64,000 nucleotides of DNA from positions 5,344,001-5,408,000 of the forward strand of contig JARHVA010000081.1 in assembly GCA_037957365.1 (NCBI GenBank), written 5' to 3'. The notes under the pieces were generated by a model. It was not told the origin of the DNA, ran no database searches, and saw only the letters and a list, made by a program, of their open reading frames with translations. Made by a program: the position numbers and the translations under genes. This DNA is from Torreya grandis. Lineage: Eukaryota; Streptophyta; Pinopsida; Cupressales; Taxaceae. Every line of letters starts with the position of its first letter. Position 1 is the stretch's first letter. Of the stretch, positions 1-11,572 are shown in pieces.

Positions 1-112
1 TATATTCTAATGTACCTCTTTTATGAAAAATAATGATTTTATGGAATATATCTTTCTTGTTAAAACCTGTGAACATATATGATTTATATTCTCCCATTCT
101 TGGTGCATATCA
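1..112 (+). repeat. 3' part of 5' LTR (copia element 1)
   Basis: This stretch matches 3026-3137 with scattered substitutions and shares the terminal CA. Its left portion lies outside the window. Confidence 0.8.
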
Positions 113-113
113 G

Positions 114-125
114 TGATATCAGAGA
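114..125 (+). promoter_or_regulatory. Decayed primer-binding site
   Basis: TGATATCAGAGA resembles the copia primer site TGGTATCAGAGC, complementary to initiator tRNA-Met, and lies directly after the LTR terminus. Confidence 0.55.
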
Positions 126-1179
126 TACGACATGGATAATTGAGGAAATTTGCATATTTATCTTGGATAAAAAGGAAGGAAATAAAATAAATTTAATGCA
201 TGGGATGGAAAAACAAATAGTCTTGTGTATTGGTGATGCTTTGAAGGAATAATAAAATAAGAGGATTTGCACAAAAAAAAATTTAAGTCCTGATGAATCC
301 CTTGACATTATTACTCCAAAGGATGACATTTTGAGTAGTAATATACAACTTTTTAAAAGTAGTGACATAGCTATCTAGAAAATGAGAATAGATGAGTCTT
401 TGTATAAAACAACAAAAAATGGAGGAGCAAGTTATCTTAGTTTTGTACGATGCACTCAGAACTAACAAAATTTTATGATCATCTATGGACTGGTCAATGA
501 AACAATAGTAATTCACACCTATAAATTTATAACGTAGTAAGTTTATGAATTAAATCCTTTTGTAAAAATTTTGGTCTTTACATTAATACATGGCGCATAA
601 GAGTTCATAGCATTTTTCTCTTTAACATTAGTTTTGGTGAACATATAGAAGCTAAAGGATTTATTTGTTATAAATTATTGATCAAAATACAAACCATTTT
701 GAGAATGACAATATAAATAAACAAACAAAAAAGGACAAGCCAATGCATTGATGTTTTTACATGCAAGTAAAAATTCATTATTACGGTGAATGTAATTTTT
801 TATTTTTTCTCTTCTTCCATCAAATTCAAGGTCATATCAAATAATTGCTTGTTTTGTACTCAACTTTGCTGAAATTAAGTTGGTTAAAGAATATTTTATT
901 AAAGTCACTTGTAACAAAAGATCTAGGGTTCAAATCCCTTTGGTATTAATTTTGTCAAAATTAAAATTTTGACATTATTTTGTGTAAAAAGGGTTTTAAG
1001 GATAAAACATGTAATGAAAGGACAAGTTGTAATGGAGATGTAAGGGTGTAAAAGGTGCTATAAGAAGTTATTTTTTTACAAGTTTTTTAATCTTTTGTAA
1101 TTATAATCTATCTGGTGTGTCAAGGCCAAACCTCAATAGTTTTCCTTGGTTTGATAGCATCATGGCAAAATTGTGAGTT
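126..1179. other. Leader of copia element 1, no gene seen
   Basis: This is AT-rich sequence between primer site and gag. Short open frames on the minus strand here show no family signature and I do not treat them as genes. Confidence 0.5.
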
Positions 1180-2229
1180 TAATCTATAAAAATGGACATC
1201 TGACACCAAAAAACTATAAGGAATGGTCAATGAACATGTAAAATACACTCATTATTAATTATTTATGGAAAATATCTTTAAAAAAATCACGATGCCAATT
1301 AAATCTACAAAATTGCTTGAGTTTCAAAAGTGTGATAAACGTGCTCTTGCTCTGCTAAAATCATCTTGCACAACACAGGTGATTATACATATTTAATCTG
1401 TTAAATCTAGAGTGTGGAAAGCTTGGAAAACATTAAAAGATTTGTATGAAAAATAACTTGCATACAAGAATATTGACCTTCTTATGCAATTATTCAACAA
1501 TAAACTGGTAGATGATGATGATGTCTCTGAATATCTTTCTCACATGAAAACATTGAAACAATAATATTGCACAACTGGTGGTAAATTTGATGATGATATA
1601 TTGATTTCCATCACATTAGATGGTCTCAATTCTACATACACAAATTTTATTGAAATGATACAACTTAGTGATAAGATTAATGGTGTCAAATTTGACTCTA
1701 TTTGTGAGTTATTAACTCAACATGAGAGATAGTTTGTAAGGAAGAAGAGTACATCCATTGAAGAGGATAATTATACAAAGAATAGGTCCCTTCACAAACA
1801 TCATCGTCATGTACAATGATAATTTTAGAAACACTCTTAAAGTTATTATCCAAGGCACTCTCAACACTATTCTAGACGGTCTTCAAAGCATTCACATCGA
1901 CACTCTCTAGGGTCTTCCAAATGCAGGCATCACCACAAGCACTCTTCTCATACTTCTTCAAGTGATTCAGGTTCTTCTAGATCTCACAAACACAAGAAAG
2001 AATCCAGATGTTTCAAATATGGTGGTGTTGGATATCTTGTAGATGTATGTCCTTCTTGATGACCCCATTTTCTATGCAAAAAGAATTTTGAAGTAAATTA
2101 TGTGGATCATTCTAGTGGTAGATCTTCTGGTTACTCTAGTTATTCAAGATATTCTAACACTTCATCTAATCAAGAAATGTCCCTCATGGCTGAGCTCTAT
2201 GAACTTGATATACCTAAAAACATATTTTG
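1180..2229 (+). pseudogene. Copia gag pseudogene (UBN2-like)
   Basis: The translation follows the gag of plant Ty1/copia elements across several frames. It opens with an NYKEWSMNM-like segment, continues with a stretch containing LLMQLFNNKL and SEYLSHMKTLKQ (about 1480-1560), then ITLDGLNSTYTNF, and ends in a basic, Ser-rich tail. A zinc knuckle lies at about 2008-2055 but is broken: CFKYGGVGYLVDVC has Tyr in place of the second Cys and of the His. Several in-frame stops, for example in the codon after KTLKQ, show it cannot make a full protein. In its family gag forms the virus-like particle that packages element RNA in the cytoplasm. Confidence 0.75.
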
Positions 2230-2890
2230 AGTGATCAATGATTGGAGTTGGAGGATCCACGGAGGCTGGAGGACTATTCCCTTCTCCAGTTAGCTATTCA
2301 CTCAGAGTTTGGGTTCATGCTTGAATATCAATTTTGGCTTGATTTCTTACTTTTATTTTAATTTTTGTCTTTCTCTCATTTACTTTTCATGACATGGATT
2401 AGGCAGTGTTTGTTTGATTTTGTTTCTCTCTATGCACAACTTCTCACCTCTCGTCTGATAAGGGGAGTAAATATTGCATTTGTTAGTTTTTGTTTAGTCA
2501 TCAGTGACAATATGAGTTGATAGGGGTTGATATCACCTTTAGTGTTAATCAAAGGTTTTCAAAAAAAATTGGACATTAGGGAGATGTGCCATATATAGTA
2601 TGAGTTTGTCACTTGGATGGGTTCCTATAAGGGACCTTATGTAGGTCAATGTAGTTAGACAGACTTTGATCAGGTTTTACTATATTATGATATGATGATC
2701 ATAGGAGATGAACAAGCTTAGATCATTTTCATCAGCCATTTATGCCACAACTCATAGGGTGGACTTATGTATGGAGTGACATTAGTTTTGATCAGTACTA
2801 GGAGGTACAATACACCGCTTGCAATTGCATTTTGGTTTCCTTTGATGACTCCATAGTCACTGCTCCAATTCTTTCATCAACCCTTGGATC
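2230..2890. other. 3' untranslated part of copia element 1
   Basis: This is non-coding sequence between gag and the polypurine tract. The place where pol would be expected holds nothing recognisable. Confidence 0.5.
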
Positions 2891-2901
2891 AAGGGGGAGT
2901 T
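2891..2901 (+). promoter_or_regulatory. Polypurine tract
   Basis: AAGGGGGAGTT lies directly before the TGTTGG start of the 3' LTR. It primes plus-strand DNA synthesis in LTR elements. Confidence 0.7.
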
Positions 2902-3137
2902 TGTTGGATTATTTCTATGGTCTAAATTATTGTTTATTTTATGTATTAGCTTTTTAGTTTTTATTTTTTGGTATTTTTTTAGTTATGTCCCATAGCAATG
3001 AAATTTTAACCTACTATTTACCTTTCATATTATGATGTACCTCTTTTATGAATAACAATGATTTTATGAAATATATTTTTCTTGTTAAAACTTGTGAACA
3101 TATCTAATTTATATTCTCCCATTCCTGGTGCATATCA
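2902..3137 (+). repeat. 3' LTR of copia element 1
   Basis: A 236-bp LTR beginning TGTTGG and ending ATCA. Its last 112 bases match the partial 5' LTR at the window start. Confidence 0.8.
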
Positions 3138-3138
3138 A

Positions 3139-3480
3139 CCCCAACTTTCTATTTGGTAACTTGAATATTTGGTTAATGCCTTAGTTAAAGAGTTTCAACA
3201 CAATGATCTTCTTGAAAATTGTCTTAGCCACTTCATCAATGCTAAGCTATTTCCCAATGAATCAACTCATGAATTTATTAAAAGATGTAAATATTTATCT
3301 CATAAATCCAACCATAATATTACTAATGATAACTTATTCAAACTCTTTATTACCACTTTGAATCCCACTATCCAATATAAGGTTTGAACCTTTTCTCCCA
3401 AAGCACTTAATGAAGCTCTTGATCAATCAAAATGTCAAGACTTTCTTATGATGCAATTTGAACCTATTCTTAAACTTCTT
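3139..3480 (+). pseudogene. Gypsy gag fragment
   Basis: The frame reads YLVNALVKEFQ, then SHFINAKLFPNES and HEFIKRCKYLS, which is the pattern of the retrotransposon gag core (LTR gag family): a hydrophobic helix followed by an E-S-x-x-E/D-F-I-x-R-x-K segment. A stop lies at 3157 and the frame closes at 3385. Only the middle of gag is present because the left side is interrupted by the copia element. The protein would form the capsid of the element particle. Between here and 4,400 more low-complexity Asn/Ser-rich coding remnants continue in shifting frames. Confidence 0.65.
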
Positions 3481-4399
3481 AAAGGATATTTCCAAACATT
3501 TAATACTATAATTAGTAATACTCCACAAACTAAACTAGGAGTTTACAAAATCAATGTTCCTTCACCTTCTCATACACCTCTTTTAGTTCAGCAAATGAAA
3601 TAATTTTTATCGCCCTCAAAACCTTTCATCTATCCCAATTCTCTTCCTAAGTGGTATGACCCAAATTTATTTTCTTAGTTCCATGATGACATTGGGCATT
3701 CTCACAAATCTTGTAGAGGGCTCACTAAATTTTTTGCCTCCTATATGCTTGGTGATTCATTCAATCATGAAGTTATGATTAATCTTCGTCATCAAGAATA
3801 CACCATTGCTTTTCAAAAATGACAAGCTTCCAAAGCTTATACCTCAAATAACCAAAAATCTTCTTCAAATAATCAATCAAATACCAAGGATGTTTGTGCC
3901 ATTGATGTTTATTATGACCAATATTTTAACAATTCTCAATATGTCAATGCTACTAAGGTCAATTATCATCACAAACCAACTCATAAAGATATTGTTACTA
4001 AACCTAAGAAGCCATCCTTGGAAGAACAACTTCTTAAAGATAATACCATAGCTAATCTTGATTCAGATCCCAAGAGGAACCATCTCCTCTTTTTGATCCT
4101 CCAACTATAACTATTCCTCTAAAAACTAATTTACCTCCTAAACCTTGTGTTGGTTCTTCTAAGTCTCATTGGAATTTTATTGAAGAAATCAACTCTATGC
4201 CTTGTAAGATTCCACTTATGGATTTGGTTCATACTTCTCCATATCATCACAAATTCCTTATGCAATAGCTCTAATAAATTTATGATTCCTTCCTCCTTAG
4301 ATGAAGAACTACCTTCTATTGAATCTCAACCTACCAACGTAAATACCATTGAAACTATGTGTCCTTCCAAACCTTCTATTGAATTTACTGAAGAGGACA

Positions 4400-4810
4400 T
4401 AATCAATGATGAAATTATCTTTCATGTTGATTATCCACCACTTTTCATAAAAGTAACCATTAATACCACTCTTATCCATAAATTTATAGTTCATGAAGGT
4501 TCTTGTATTAATGTAACATCTTTATGGCTCATTTAACAACTTGATTATAACAAGGATCATATTAAGCAAACCCATCTCACTTGTCATGGTTTTGATAAGA
4601 CTAATCAAAAACCACTTGGTTGCATTTGGATTTCATTAACCATTGGACCTAAGTCTATTTGAACCAAGCTTATAATCCTTGACTTACCCCTATCTTACAA
4701 CATACTCCTTGGTCGTCCATGGAATAATCAAATGAGGGCCATTGCTTCTTCCAATAGTTAATGTATTAAATTATTACATAATGGAAAATGGTATAAGCAT
4801 GAAGTTGATC
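4400..4810 (+). pseudogene. Gypsy aspartic protease remnant
   Basis: The translation shows PPLFIKVTINTTLIHKF, where a catalytic DTG/DSG would lie in the following HEGSCINV segment, then after a stop a second half ending in LPLSYNILLGRPW at about 4682-4722. The LLGRPW signature is typical of plant gypsy proteases. The catalytic motif has become EGS, and in-frame stops are present, so the enzyme is inactive. Its role in intact relatives is to process the gag-pol polyprotein. Confidence 0.65.
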
Positions 4811-6100
4811 CCAACCCATGGAGCATTCATCTTCCCAATCCTAAATCACAACATCTTATTCCTACCATTCTTAATATCAATAGTGCTCCTTCACCCAAGT
4901 TCATCAACATGAATCTTGATTTACAAGTTACTCTTGTGGATTTTCATGATGATGAACCCAATGATTTGCAACATAATTGTAATACTATCAAGTTACATCT
5001 GTACATTTCACAATGACTTCCTATCTTTCTATTACCCAGGGGTCATACCATTCCTCTTATTAATGAGATTACTAATTTTCCCCTCCATGCAATGCTTAGG
5101 AACCTTCTTTACCAAAATATGCCTTCACTTAAAATGATTTTAGAGTGGCCAAATTATTTCAAGATCCTCTCATCCTATTTCCTCGTACATTTAGTAATAT
5201 CAAGATTTCACCCTTTGAAACTCCCCTTGATTCTCAAGCATGCATAATTTTTTCAACATATGATGATAAATATATAAAGGCCCAAGCTTAATCAAGAGAC
5301 TTGGATGCCCAACATTATCAGAAAACCTTAGTCCAACTACATGCTTTTAATTGGGATGTTCATACCAATATTTATGGATCATACCTTAGATCCTGAGGGT
5401 CATGTGCCTCCTACCAATTTTACTCTTATCAATACTCCTTGGGTGGTAGAGAAAATCATACCTTCTGAACCTCTAAAAGTTTCTACATCTCCTTTACCAC
5501 CTATCGATCCAATCATTGCATCTATTATTTCTCCCATCATTGAACCCAATGATATTCCAACCTCTTCTGATCCATCTACTTCTTCTACTCCTAAAAATAT
5601 ACTATATGCCAAGGTAACCTATGTTCATTAGATACATTCTGAGTATGATCACCATGGCAATCGAATTCTAGATCTTGAAGTATATGTTGAGTATTAAGGT
5701 CATCTTCCTACCTTGCCTAGTGATGAAGCTATCCTTGAGTTACTTTATGCTCGAGAACCTCAACTTCCTTGATAGCATCATAAACTTAGAAATTTCAAGA
5801 CTAAAAATCCTTGCTTCAACAACTTCATTGCTAGCATTTATCCCAACACAAATCCAATTTCTGCCTTACCCAATGCACCATACCACTTTCAAGATGGTAA
5901 TTCCATGCTTATTGAAGAAACCACTTGCATTGATTATGGTACTCTATCTTATCGTCAACTAATTACTATCTCTCATGAACTCTCCCCTACTGAACATGAC
6001 AATTTTAGCTTATTCTTTGACAAATATCATGAGTCTTTTGATTGGTCATACGAGGACATGCCTAGCATTGACCCTAGCATTATGGTGTACAACATCATTA
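4811..6100 (+). pseudogene. Protease to RT linker region of gypsy pol, decayed
   Basis: Long, proline- and serine-rich open stretches run in different frames, for example 5341-5631. They are translatable but carry no domain I recognise. In Tat elements the region between protease and reverse transcriptase is variable and poorly conserved, which fits. Confidence 0.45.
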
Positions 6101-6855
6101 CTTATCCTGATGCCAAGACTGTGCATCAAAAACAAACAAAATTTCCACCTAGAAGTTTCCACTTTATGTCATAAGGAAATCATCAAATTACTTGATGATA
6201 ATTTTATCAAACCAGTGGATTATTATGAATGGGTTTCCAACATTATTCTTGTTTGGAAGAAGGTCACTATGGTAATTCGCATTTGCATTGATTTTCATAA
6301 TCTTAATCTTACTTGTCCTAAGGACAACTTCCCTTTACCTTCAATATATGTTATTATTGATTCCATGGTTGGTTATTAAATCTTACCTCTTATGGATGGC
6401 TCCTTAAGATACAATCAAATTCATATTGCCCCTGAGGACCAACATAAGACCACTTTCACCATAGAATGGAGCAACTATTTCTATGTCAAAATGCCCTTCA
6501 GCCTCAAAAATTCTAGAGCCACTTACCAAAGATCAATGAATCATATCTTTCATGATCTCATTCATAAAATTATTGAAACCTATGTGGATGATCTCATTGT
6601 TAAATCCAAAAATTGTAAGAATCATCTTTCTAATCTTGTTATCATCTTTGACCATCTCCTTAAATATAAAGTTAGAATTAATCCTTCCAAATGTGTCTTT
6701 GGAGTCACATCTAGAAAATTATTAGGATTCTTAATCTATCTCTATGACATCGATGTTGATCCTACCAAAATTAGTGATATCATCAACATGCCCATTCCCC
6801 ATTCTATTCCTGATATTCGTACTTATTTAGGCAGACTTGGGGCAATTAGATGATT
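6100..6855 (+). pseudogene. Gypsy reverse transcriptase, Tat type
   Basis: The domain is nearly complete over two frames of the same phase broken by a stop at 6377-6379. It starts with KEIIKLLDDNFIKPV, passes PKDNFPLPSI and IAPEDQHKTTF, and carries an intact YVDD active site at 6581-6592 followed by LIVKSK. It ends in SRKLLGFL and a YLGRLG motif at 6820. The order and wording match Tat-clade gypsy polymerases. The fingers are disturbed (a VWKKVTMVIRICIDF region replaces the usual VPKK..RMCVDY). Stops at 6175, 6378 and 6852 make it a dead copy. Intact relatives copy element RNA into DNA. Confidence 0.85.
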
Positions 6856-6879
6856 TGTACCTAAAATGGCATATAAAAT

Positions 6880-7300
6880 TCACTTTTGAATAAAGGTACT
6901 ACTTTAGAATGGATGGATCCATGTCCAAAATCCTTTGATAATATGAAAGAGTCATTGCTTCATCCACCTACAGTTTGTCCTCCTTCCAATGATAAACCTT
7001 TGATTCTATATACTTCTTCCACACCTGTTTTAGTTGGGTCAATGCTTGCCCAAAAAGATGATACAATAATAGTGTATGTTATCTACTACATTAGTTTAGG
7101 CCTCATTGATTATGAAACATGTTATTCTAAAATTGAATACGATTTCCTTGCCATCTATTTCACAATTAAAAATCTTCATCGCTATATGCTTTACCAAACT
7201 ACTTATGTCATTGTTCATTATGACCCTCTTCATCATTTCTTCTCTAAAGCATTTTTTCTTAGAGATAGAATTGGCAAATGGATAGTCCTCTTTATGTAAT
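6880..7300 (+). pseudogene. Gypsy pol RNase H domain
   Basis: The frame opens with LEWMDPCPKSFDNMKESL, the connection seen right after plant gypsy RTs, then PLILYTSSTPVLVGSMLAQ (RNase H strand with the first Asp lost) and a block with YSKIEYDFLAIYF, equivalent to the usual Y-x-x-x-E-x-E..A segment. It stays open for 138 codons, then a stop at 7297. The RNase H in intact elements degrades the RNA of the RNA-DNA hybrid. Confidence 0.75.
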
Positions 7301-7589
7301 TTGATCTCTACATCATCACTCAAAAAGTTTTCAAATGCCAAATCATAGTTGATCAACTTGCTCCAGCTCCCATACTAGCCACTTCTTCTCTTCAAGATAA
7401 TCTTTGAGATGACAATATCCTTTACATTGAAGGTCTTAATAAATTTATTTCTCTCAAAGATTATTTTCATAGCTTTACTATCTATCTTGAAGAAAATAAT
7501 CTTGATGAATCCACTACTCCCTTTGGTACTACTAAACCAAAATTAGTTATCAAGGAGCTTCCTAAAATTAATGTCGACCTACATGAGGA

Positions 7590-8080
7590 TACTTGGACCC
7601 TTCACTTTGATGGTGTTAAATGCCTTTAAGGAGTTGGGTCAGGTTGCATTCTCACAAGTCCTTTTGGCAAGATCATTCCTTTATATTTTTTCTTCACTTT
7701 TTATGTCACCAACAATATGGTCGAATATGAAGCTCTCATTTTAGGCATGTGAGCTACTGTTTATTTAGATATTCAATACCTTCATGCTTTAGGTGATTCT
7801 TAGCTTATTTGTCACCAAGTTAGTGGTGATTATTAATGTAAAAGTGAGAACCTCATTACGTATCATAAAATTTCAACCACTCTTGTTAAGGATTTTATCT
7901 CTTTCACTATTGAGCCTATTCCTAGAGATCAAAGTTCCATTGATGATTATCTTGCCTCTTCAACATCTCTCTTTCATCCCCACCAAGTACTTTATGATCC
8001 TAATTTTATTATACAAATAATAAAATCTCCATCTTCTACTCAAACCATCAAATTCACTTATCTATCATATTGAGGTTGTT
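7590..8080 (+). pseudogene. Second (archaeal-type) RNase H domain of Tat element
   Basis: After the pol RNase H a separate RNase H fold begins with WTLHFDGV and GVGSGCILTSPFG, then NNMVEYEALILGM, then LHALGDS, giving the D..E..D series. This additional aRNH domain is known from Tat-clade plant gypsy elements and sets them apart from other gypsy lines. Stops interrupt it after HFDGVKCL, in LGM-stop-ATVY and after GDS. Catalytic Asp, Glu and Asp remain visible. The function proposed for the family is to back up or replace the degenerate pol RNase H. Confidence 0.75.
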
Positions 8081-8189
8081 ACCATTTGATAAATCCTATG
8101 GTACCAAGACATCATTCAATTCCTAGAACATCAAACTTATCCTCCTAATTTAGACTCTAGTGAAAAAACACATATTCTTAAACAAGCTT

Positions 8190-9330
8190 TCAAGTATGTA
8201 TTTCAACACAACATCCTTTATTATCACAATGTTGAAGGTACCTTACTCTATTGTGTTATGTAAGATGGGGTCCTTCCTCTTCTTTAACAAGCACATGGGG
8301 GCATTTGTGGTGGCCACTATAGTGAACATGTTACATCCCATAAATGCCTACATATGGTTACTTTTGGCCTACTCTTGAAAAAGATGCGATTGAATATACT
8401 TAAAAGTGTAATCCTTGTCAGCTTCATGATGATCTAATCCATTTACCTCTAGCTAAAATTCAAACTATCAAATCTCTTTGCCCATTTTCCACATGGGGAT
8501 TCGATCTCATTGGCAAACTACCTAACTCCCAAGATGGGCATGTTTTATCATCATTGTTATCGAATATTTTACCAAGTGGATAGAAGCCATGCTCCTTGTT
8601 AATGTCATTGGTCCTACCATTTCCAAATTTATTATTAATCAAATCATTTGTTGCTTTGGTGTTCCCCATACCATCATTTTAGACAATGGTGGTAACTTCA
8701 AAAATAAACATGTTAAACAACTTTGAAAAAATTTAAGATCAATCACAAATTTTCCATGCCTTATCATCCATAATGCAATGGAAAATTTGAGGCCACTAAT
8801 AAAATTCTCCAAAATATAATCCATGAAACCCATATGGATTGGCATCTTCATCTTTACCATGCACTTTGTGCCTATAAAACTAACATACACATTGCCACTG
8901 GGGCAACACCATTATCTCTAGTCTATGGTTTTGTGTTAGTTCTTCCTTTAGAAGTTGAGCTTCCCTCTCTTTGTATATCTCTTCATGGTATTATTCCCAA
9001 TGAAAAATTATGTGAATCTCATCTTCATGCCCTTGATCTACTTGATGAATGTCATCTTTCCACCTTAAAACATAACTGCCAATACAAGGCTCGTATTGCT
9101 AGACAACAGAACAAACTTGTTAAAATCCACACATTTAATATTGGTGATATTATCCTTAAATTAGACTACACCCATGATAAAGAAGGTAAATACACCCAAA
9201 AGTGGTGGGGCCCCTATTTAGTCAAATATATTCTTGGTCTAAGCCCCTAACATCTTCAAATTAATGAAGGCCATGATTTCAAAGAGCCCACCAATGCATA
9301 ATTCCTCAAAAAGTACTTTGCCTAAACATT
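8190..9330 (+). pseudogene. Gypsy integrase
   Basis: The N-terminal zinc-binding region can be followed from about 8200 in mixed frames, with an AHGGICGGHYSEH segment at 8290-8325 that matches the conserved HxxxCGGH element. The catalytic core is broken by stops and shifts between 8480 and 8800, with fragments such as YHPCNGKFEATNKIL in the E region. The C-terminal half is open from 8834 to 9250: it includes YKTNIHIATGATPLSLVYG, RIARQQNKLVKIHTFNIGDIILK and KWWGPYLV, the integrase C-terminal GPY motif. Intact relatives insert the DNA copy into chromosomes. Confidence 0.8.
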
Positions 9331-9988
9331 TCCTTCTTTTCATGTTTTTTATGTACATCTATCTAACACTTTTTGTAGGTTACTTACATAGGTCTTTCCA
9401 TCTGTAGCAAGTTCCTTCCTTTCACAAACCTTTAGTCCTCCCTTTTGGTCTTTTGGTTTCTTGATGTACCATAGTCTTCTTTACCTTCTTGCATTTTCTT
9501 TTTTTGACACCCCTTGGGTTTTTATTTTGTGAGTTACATTATAAGACCATAGATAAGACCTGACATTCCTCACAAAACTACCATCTTTTTTCATACCTCA
9601 CTTTATCTTTCACTTGTTTGTTGGTGCCGCTTGGGTTTCTCTTTTATGAAGTTGCAATTTAAGACCGTAGATAGGACCTAACCCTCATAAAATTACCATC
9701 TTGTTTACATCTTTTTTCTCAAACTTTAGCTTTTGCTTCTTCTAGATGGAATTTTCACAATAATTTATGTTATCATGTTTCTCTTCATTTCCCTCATTCT
9801 TATGATAAAGAATCACACTTTACTATCATTGTATCCCTTTTTTCTTTATAACATTTTTTGCAATTTGAAGTAATTCAAATTGTTCCATGTGTCATTCTTC
9901 TTGATTTCCCCTTCCTTTAACTCCACATTGGATAAAACAAGGTTGAAGTCAAGATAGCACTTTTATTTCACCTAGATTTATGAGACTC
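9331..9988 (+). other. Gypsy 3' untranslated region with internal duplication
   Basis: No coding signature. Two diverged copies of an ~85-bp unit lie at about 9507-9595 and 9625-9710, both reading from a CTTGGGTTT start through AAGACC(A/G)TAGATA(A/G)GACCT to TACCATCTT. Confidence 0.55.
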
Positions 9989-10693
9989 TTAGACCCCATG
10001 CTTTTTGAAGTTCTCTCTCTTAGCAACTTTGTCCCATGTATTCAAATAAAAGTCATCTTTAGCACCCATGTTTGGTTTTCCATATCCGTATGGAGGAGGA
10101 TTAGAAAAATCCATCAAGAAAGTTAAAATCCAAATTATTTGAAATAAAAGGCAATGATATTCAAAATTCAACATCACACCAAAAGACATGATTACAAGCA
10201 CATTTCTTATCTCTAATTGAATCTCAGAATCCACAGTTGGACTCACATAGAGCCAAGGTCCTTTGGGTGTAGTAGTCCAGTAGATTTGAATAGGATAATT
10301 CAAAAAAATCTATGGTGATACCTACTTTCTCACGTAAGTACCCAATCTTCATAGTAGACTAATGGTTCTATAATGAGTCCTGAGGAACGGGGAACACATT
10401 ATGGGAAGGTAGGTCCATTTTAATTTTCATGCATATAACCTTCATGAGATGATCTAAATACTACATTTTTTTACCTAAAGACTTATATGGCTAAGAGAAG
10501 TTCTTCATAGTCCGTAAGGTCGAAAGTCCACTTGTTTTGACAAACCTAATTTGAGTGTCTTGACTTCAATAAAGAGTTCCTCTACCTTAGTTTTTCCTTC
10601 ATTCTCCCCTCCACCCATTTCATTTCCCCCCTTGATAGACAAATTGTGATTCCAAATCTGTTTTCCCTTCTTCTTTAATTCCTTCTTCTTCAT
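9989..10693 (-). pseudogene. Antisense ORF of Tat-type gypsy element
   Basis: Two open stretches on the opposite strand to pol, 10,693-10,505 and 10,303-9,989, lie between integrase and the LTR. Extra ORFs in antisense orientation at this position are described for Tat-lineage elements. The first piece is lysine-rich (MKKKELKKKGKQ) and the second ends with PPPYGYGKPNMGAKDDF and a basic tail. The joining segment between them carries stops, so the ORF is no longer intact. I do not recognise a domain and the role of such ORFs is unknown. The assignment rests on position and strand, not on sequence homology I can verify. Confidence 0.45.
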
Positions 10694-11572
10694 CTCTTAA
10701 AAATATGCTAGCACTACTTTGTTTCAGTTTTATCTATTCTTAGAGTGAAACAATATGTTAGAGTAACTATGGATTCTTTCTTTTTCACCATGATTTTCAT
10801 TCCTAGACTTGTTTCCTTTTATCATTTATCTTTTTTGTGTTATTTTTCTATTACAGACAACTAATTTTGTACCTTTTTCCATTGTTGAGTGAGGTTGGCT
10901 TGTTACTTGTCAGTCATCAATGTTGTTTTCCCTTTTATGCACCTTTTTCCATTATTGAGTGAGATAAGTATTGTTATTGCTTACTCATAAATGTTGTTTT
11001 ACCATTTTGTTTCTTATTTACCATTGATTTGTTTTATTACCATCCTTTTTGACATTTATCCTTGGTTTGATTTGGTGAGTTTGCCTTTCTTACTTAAGGT
11101 TTACTTGTTTGAGTTTTTTGGTCTTTAGTAGCCTTGGCTTTTCAGTTACATGATTTACTCTTATTTTTTTTGAATTGGTCATTTGGTGTAACATAGCACT
11201 TGTCATCCTAGCTTACAAAATTTTCCAAGTACATCCGATCCATATATCACCAATTATCTTGGATTTTCTTATGTTTGTTTGTTCTTTCCTCTTTAGTTTT
11301 ATATTCTTAGGTTTGTTGAAAGCAGTCTTTATGCCCTACATAATCAAAACTAACAACACAATAGATAACCATCCTACATTAAAGGTAAGTAAAGGTACGC
11401 ATTATATTTACTTTTTAGTTATTTACTTTTCAATCATTTACTTTCAGTTATTTTTGCTTTAAAATACTACAACTTTTTTTTAGCATCAGTGTTGTGTGTT
11501 ACTATGTTCTTTCTCGAAGCACCATCCCCTATTACACCTTAGTAACATGTGACTATATTTGAATGGGGCATA
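10694..11572 (+). other. Gypsy 3' untranslated region with 70-bp duplication
   Basis: Non-coding. A unit starting ACCTTTTTCCATT is repeated at 10,871 and 10,941 with a period of 70 bp, both copies ending in AATGTTGTTTT. A weak purine run (GAATGGGGCA) stands just before the LTR start and may be the polypurine tract. Confidence 0.5.

Larger units (their letters stand above)
1..3137 (+). mobile_element. Gag-only Ty1/copia LTR retrotransposon, 5' LTR cut by window edge
   Basis: The first 112 bases and bases 2902-3137 are copies of the same sequence in direct orientation, both ending in TGCATATCA, so they are the two LTRs. The 5' LTR is followed by a decayed initiator-Met primer-binding site and the 3' LTR is preceded by a polypurine tract. 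The interior carries only a copia-type gag. No protease, integrase or reverse transcriptase can be seen, and only about 650 bases separate the end of gag from the polypurine tract. It is therefore a non-autonomous, internally deleted or TR-GAG-like element. It sits directly against gypsy gag sequence at 3138, which suggests insertion into that older element. Confidence 0.8.

Noticed and set aside
84..516. Two overlapping minus-strand ORFs at the window start
   Set aside because: They overlap the LTR and leader of copia element 1 and show no domain; frames of this size are expected in AT-rich DNA.
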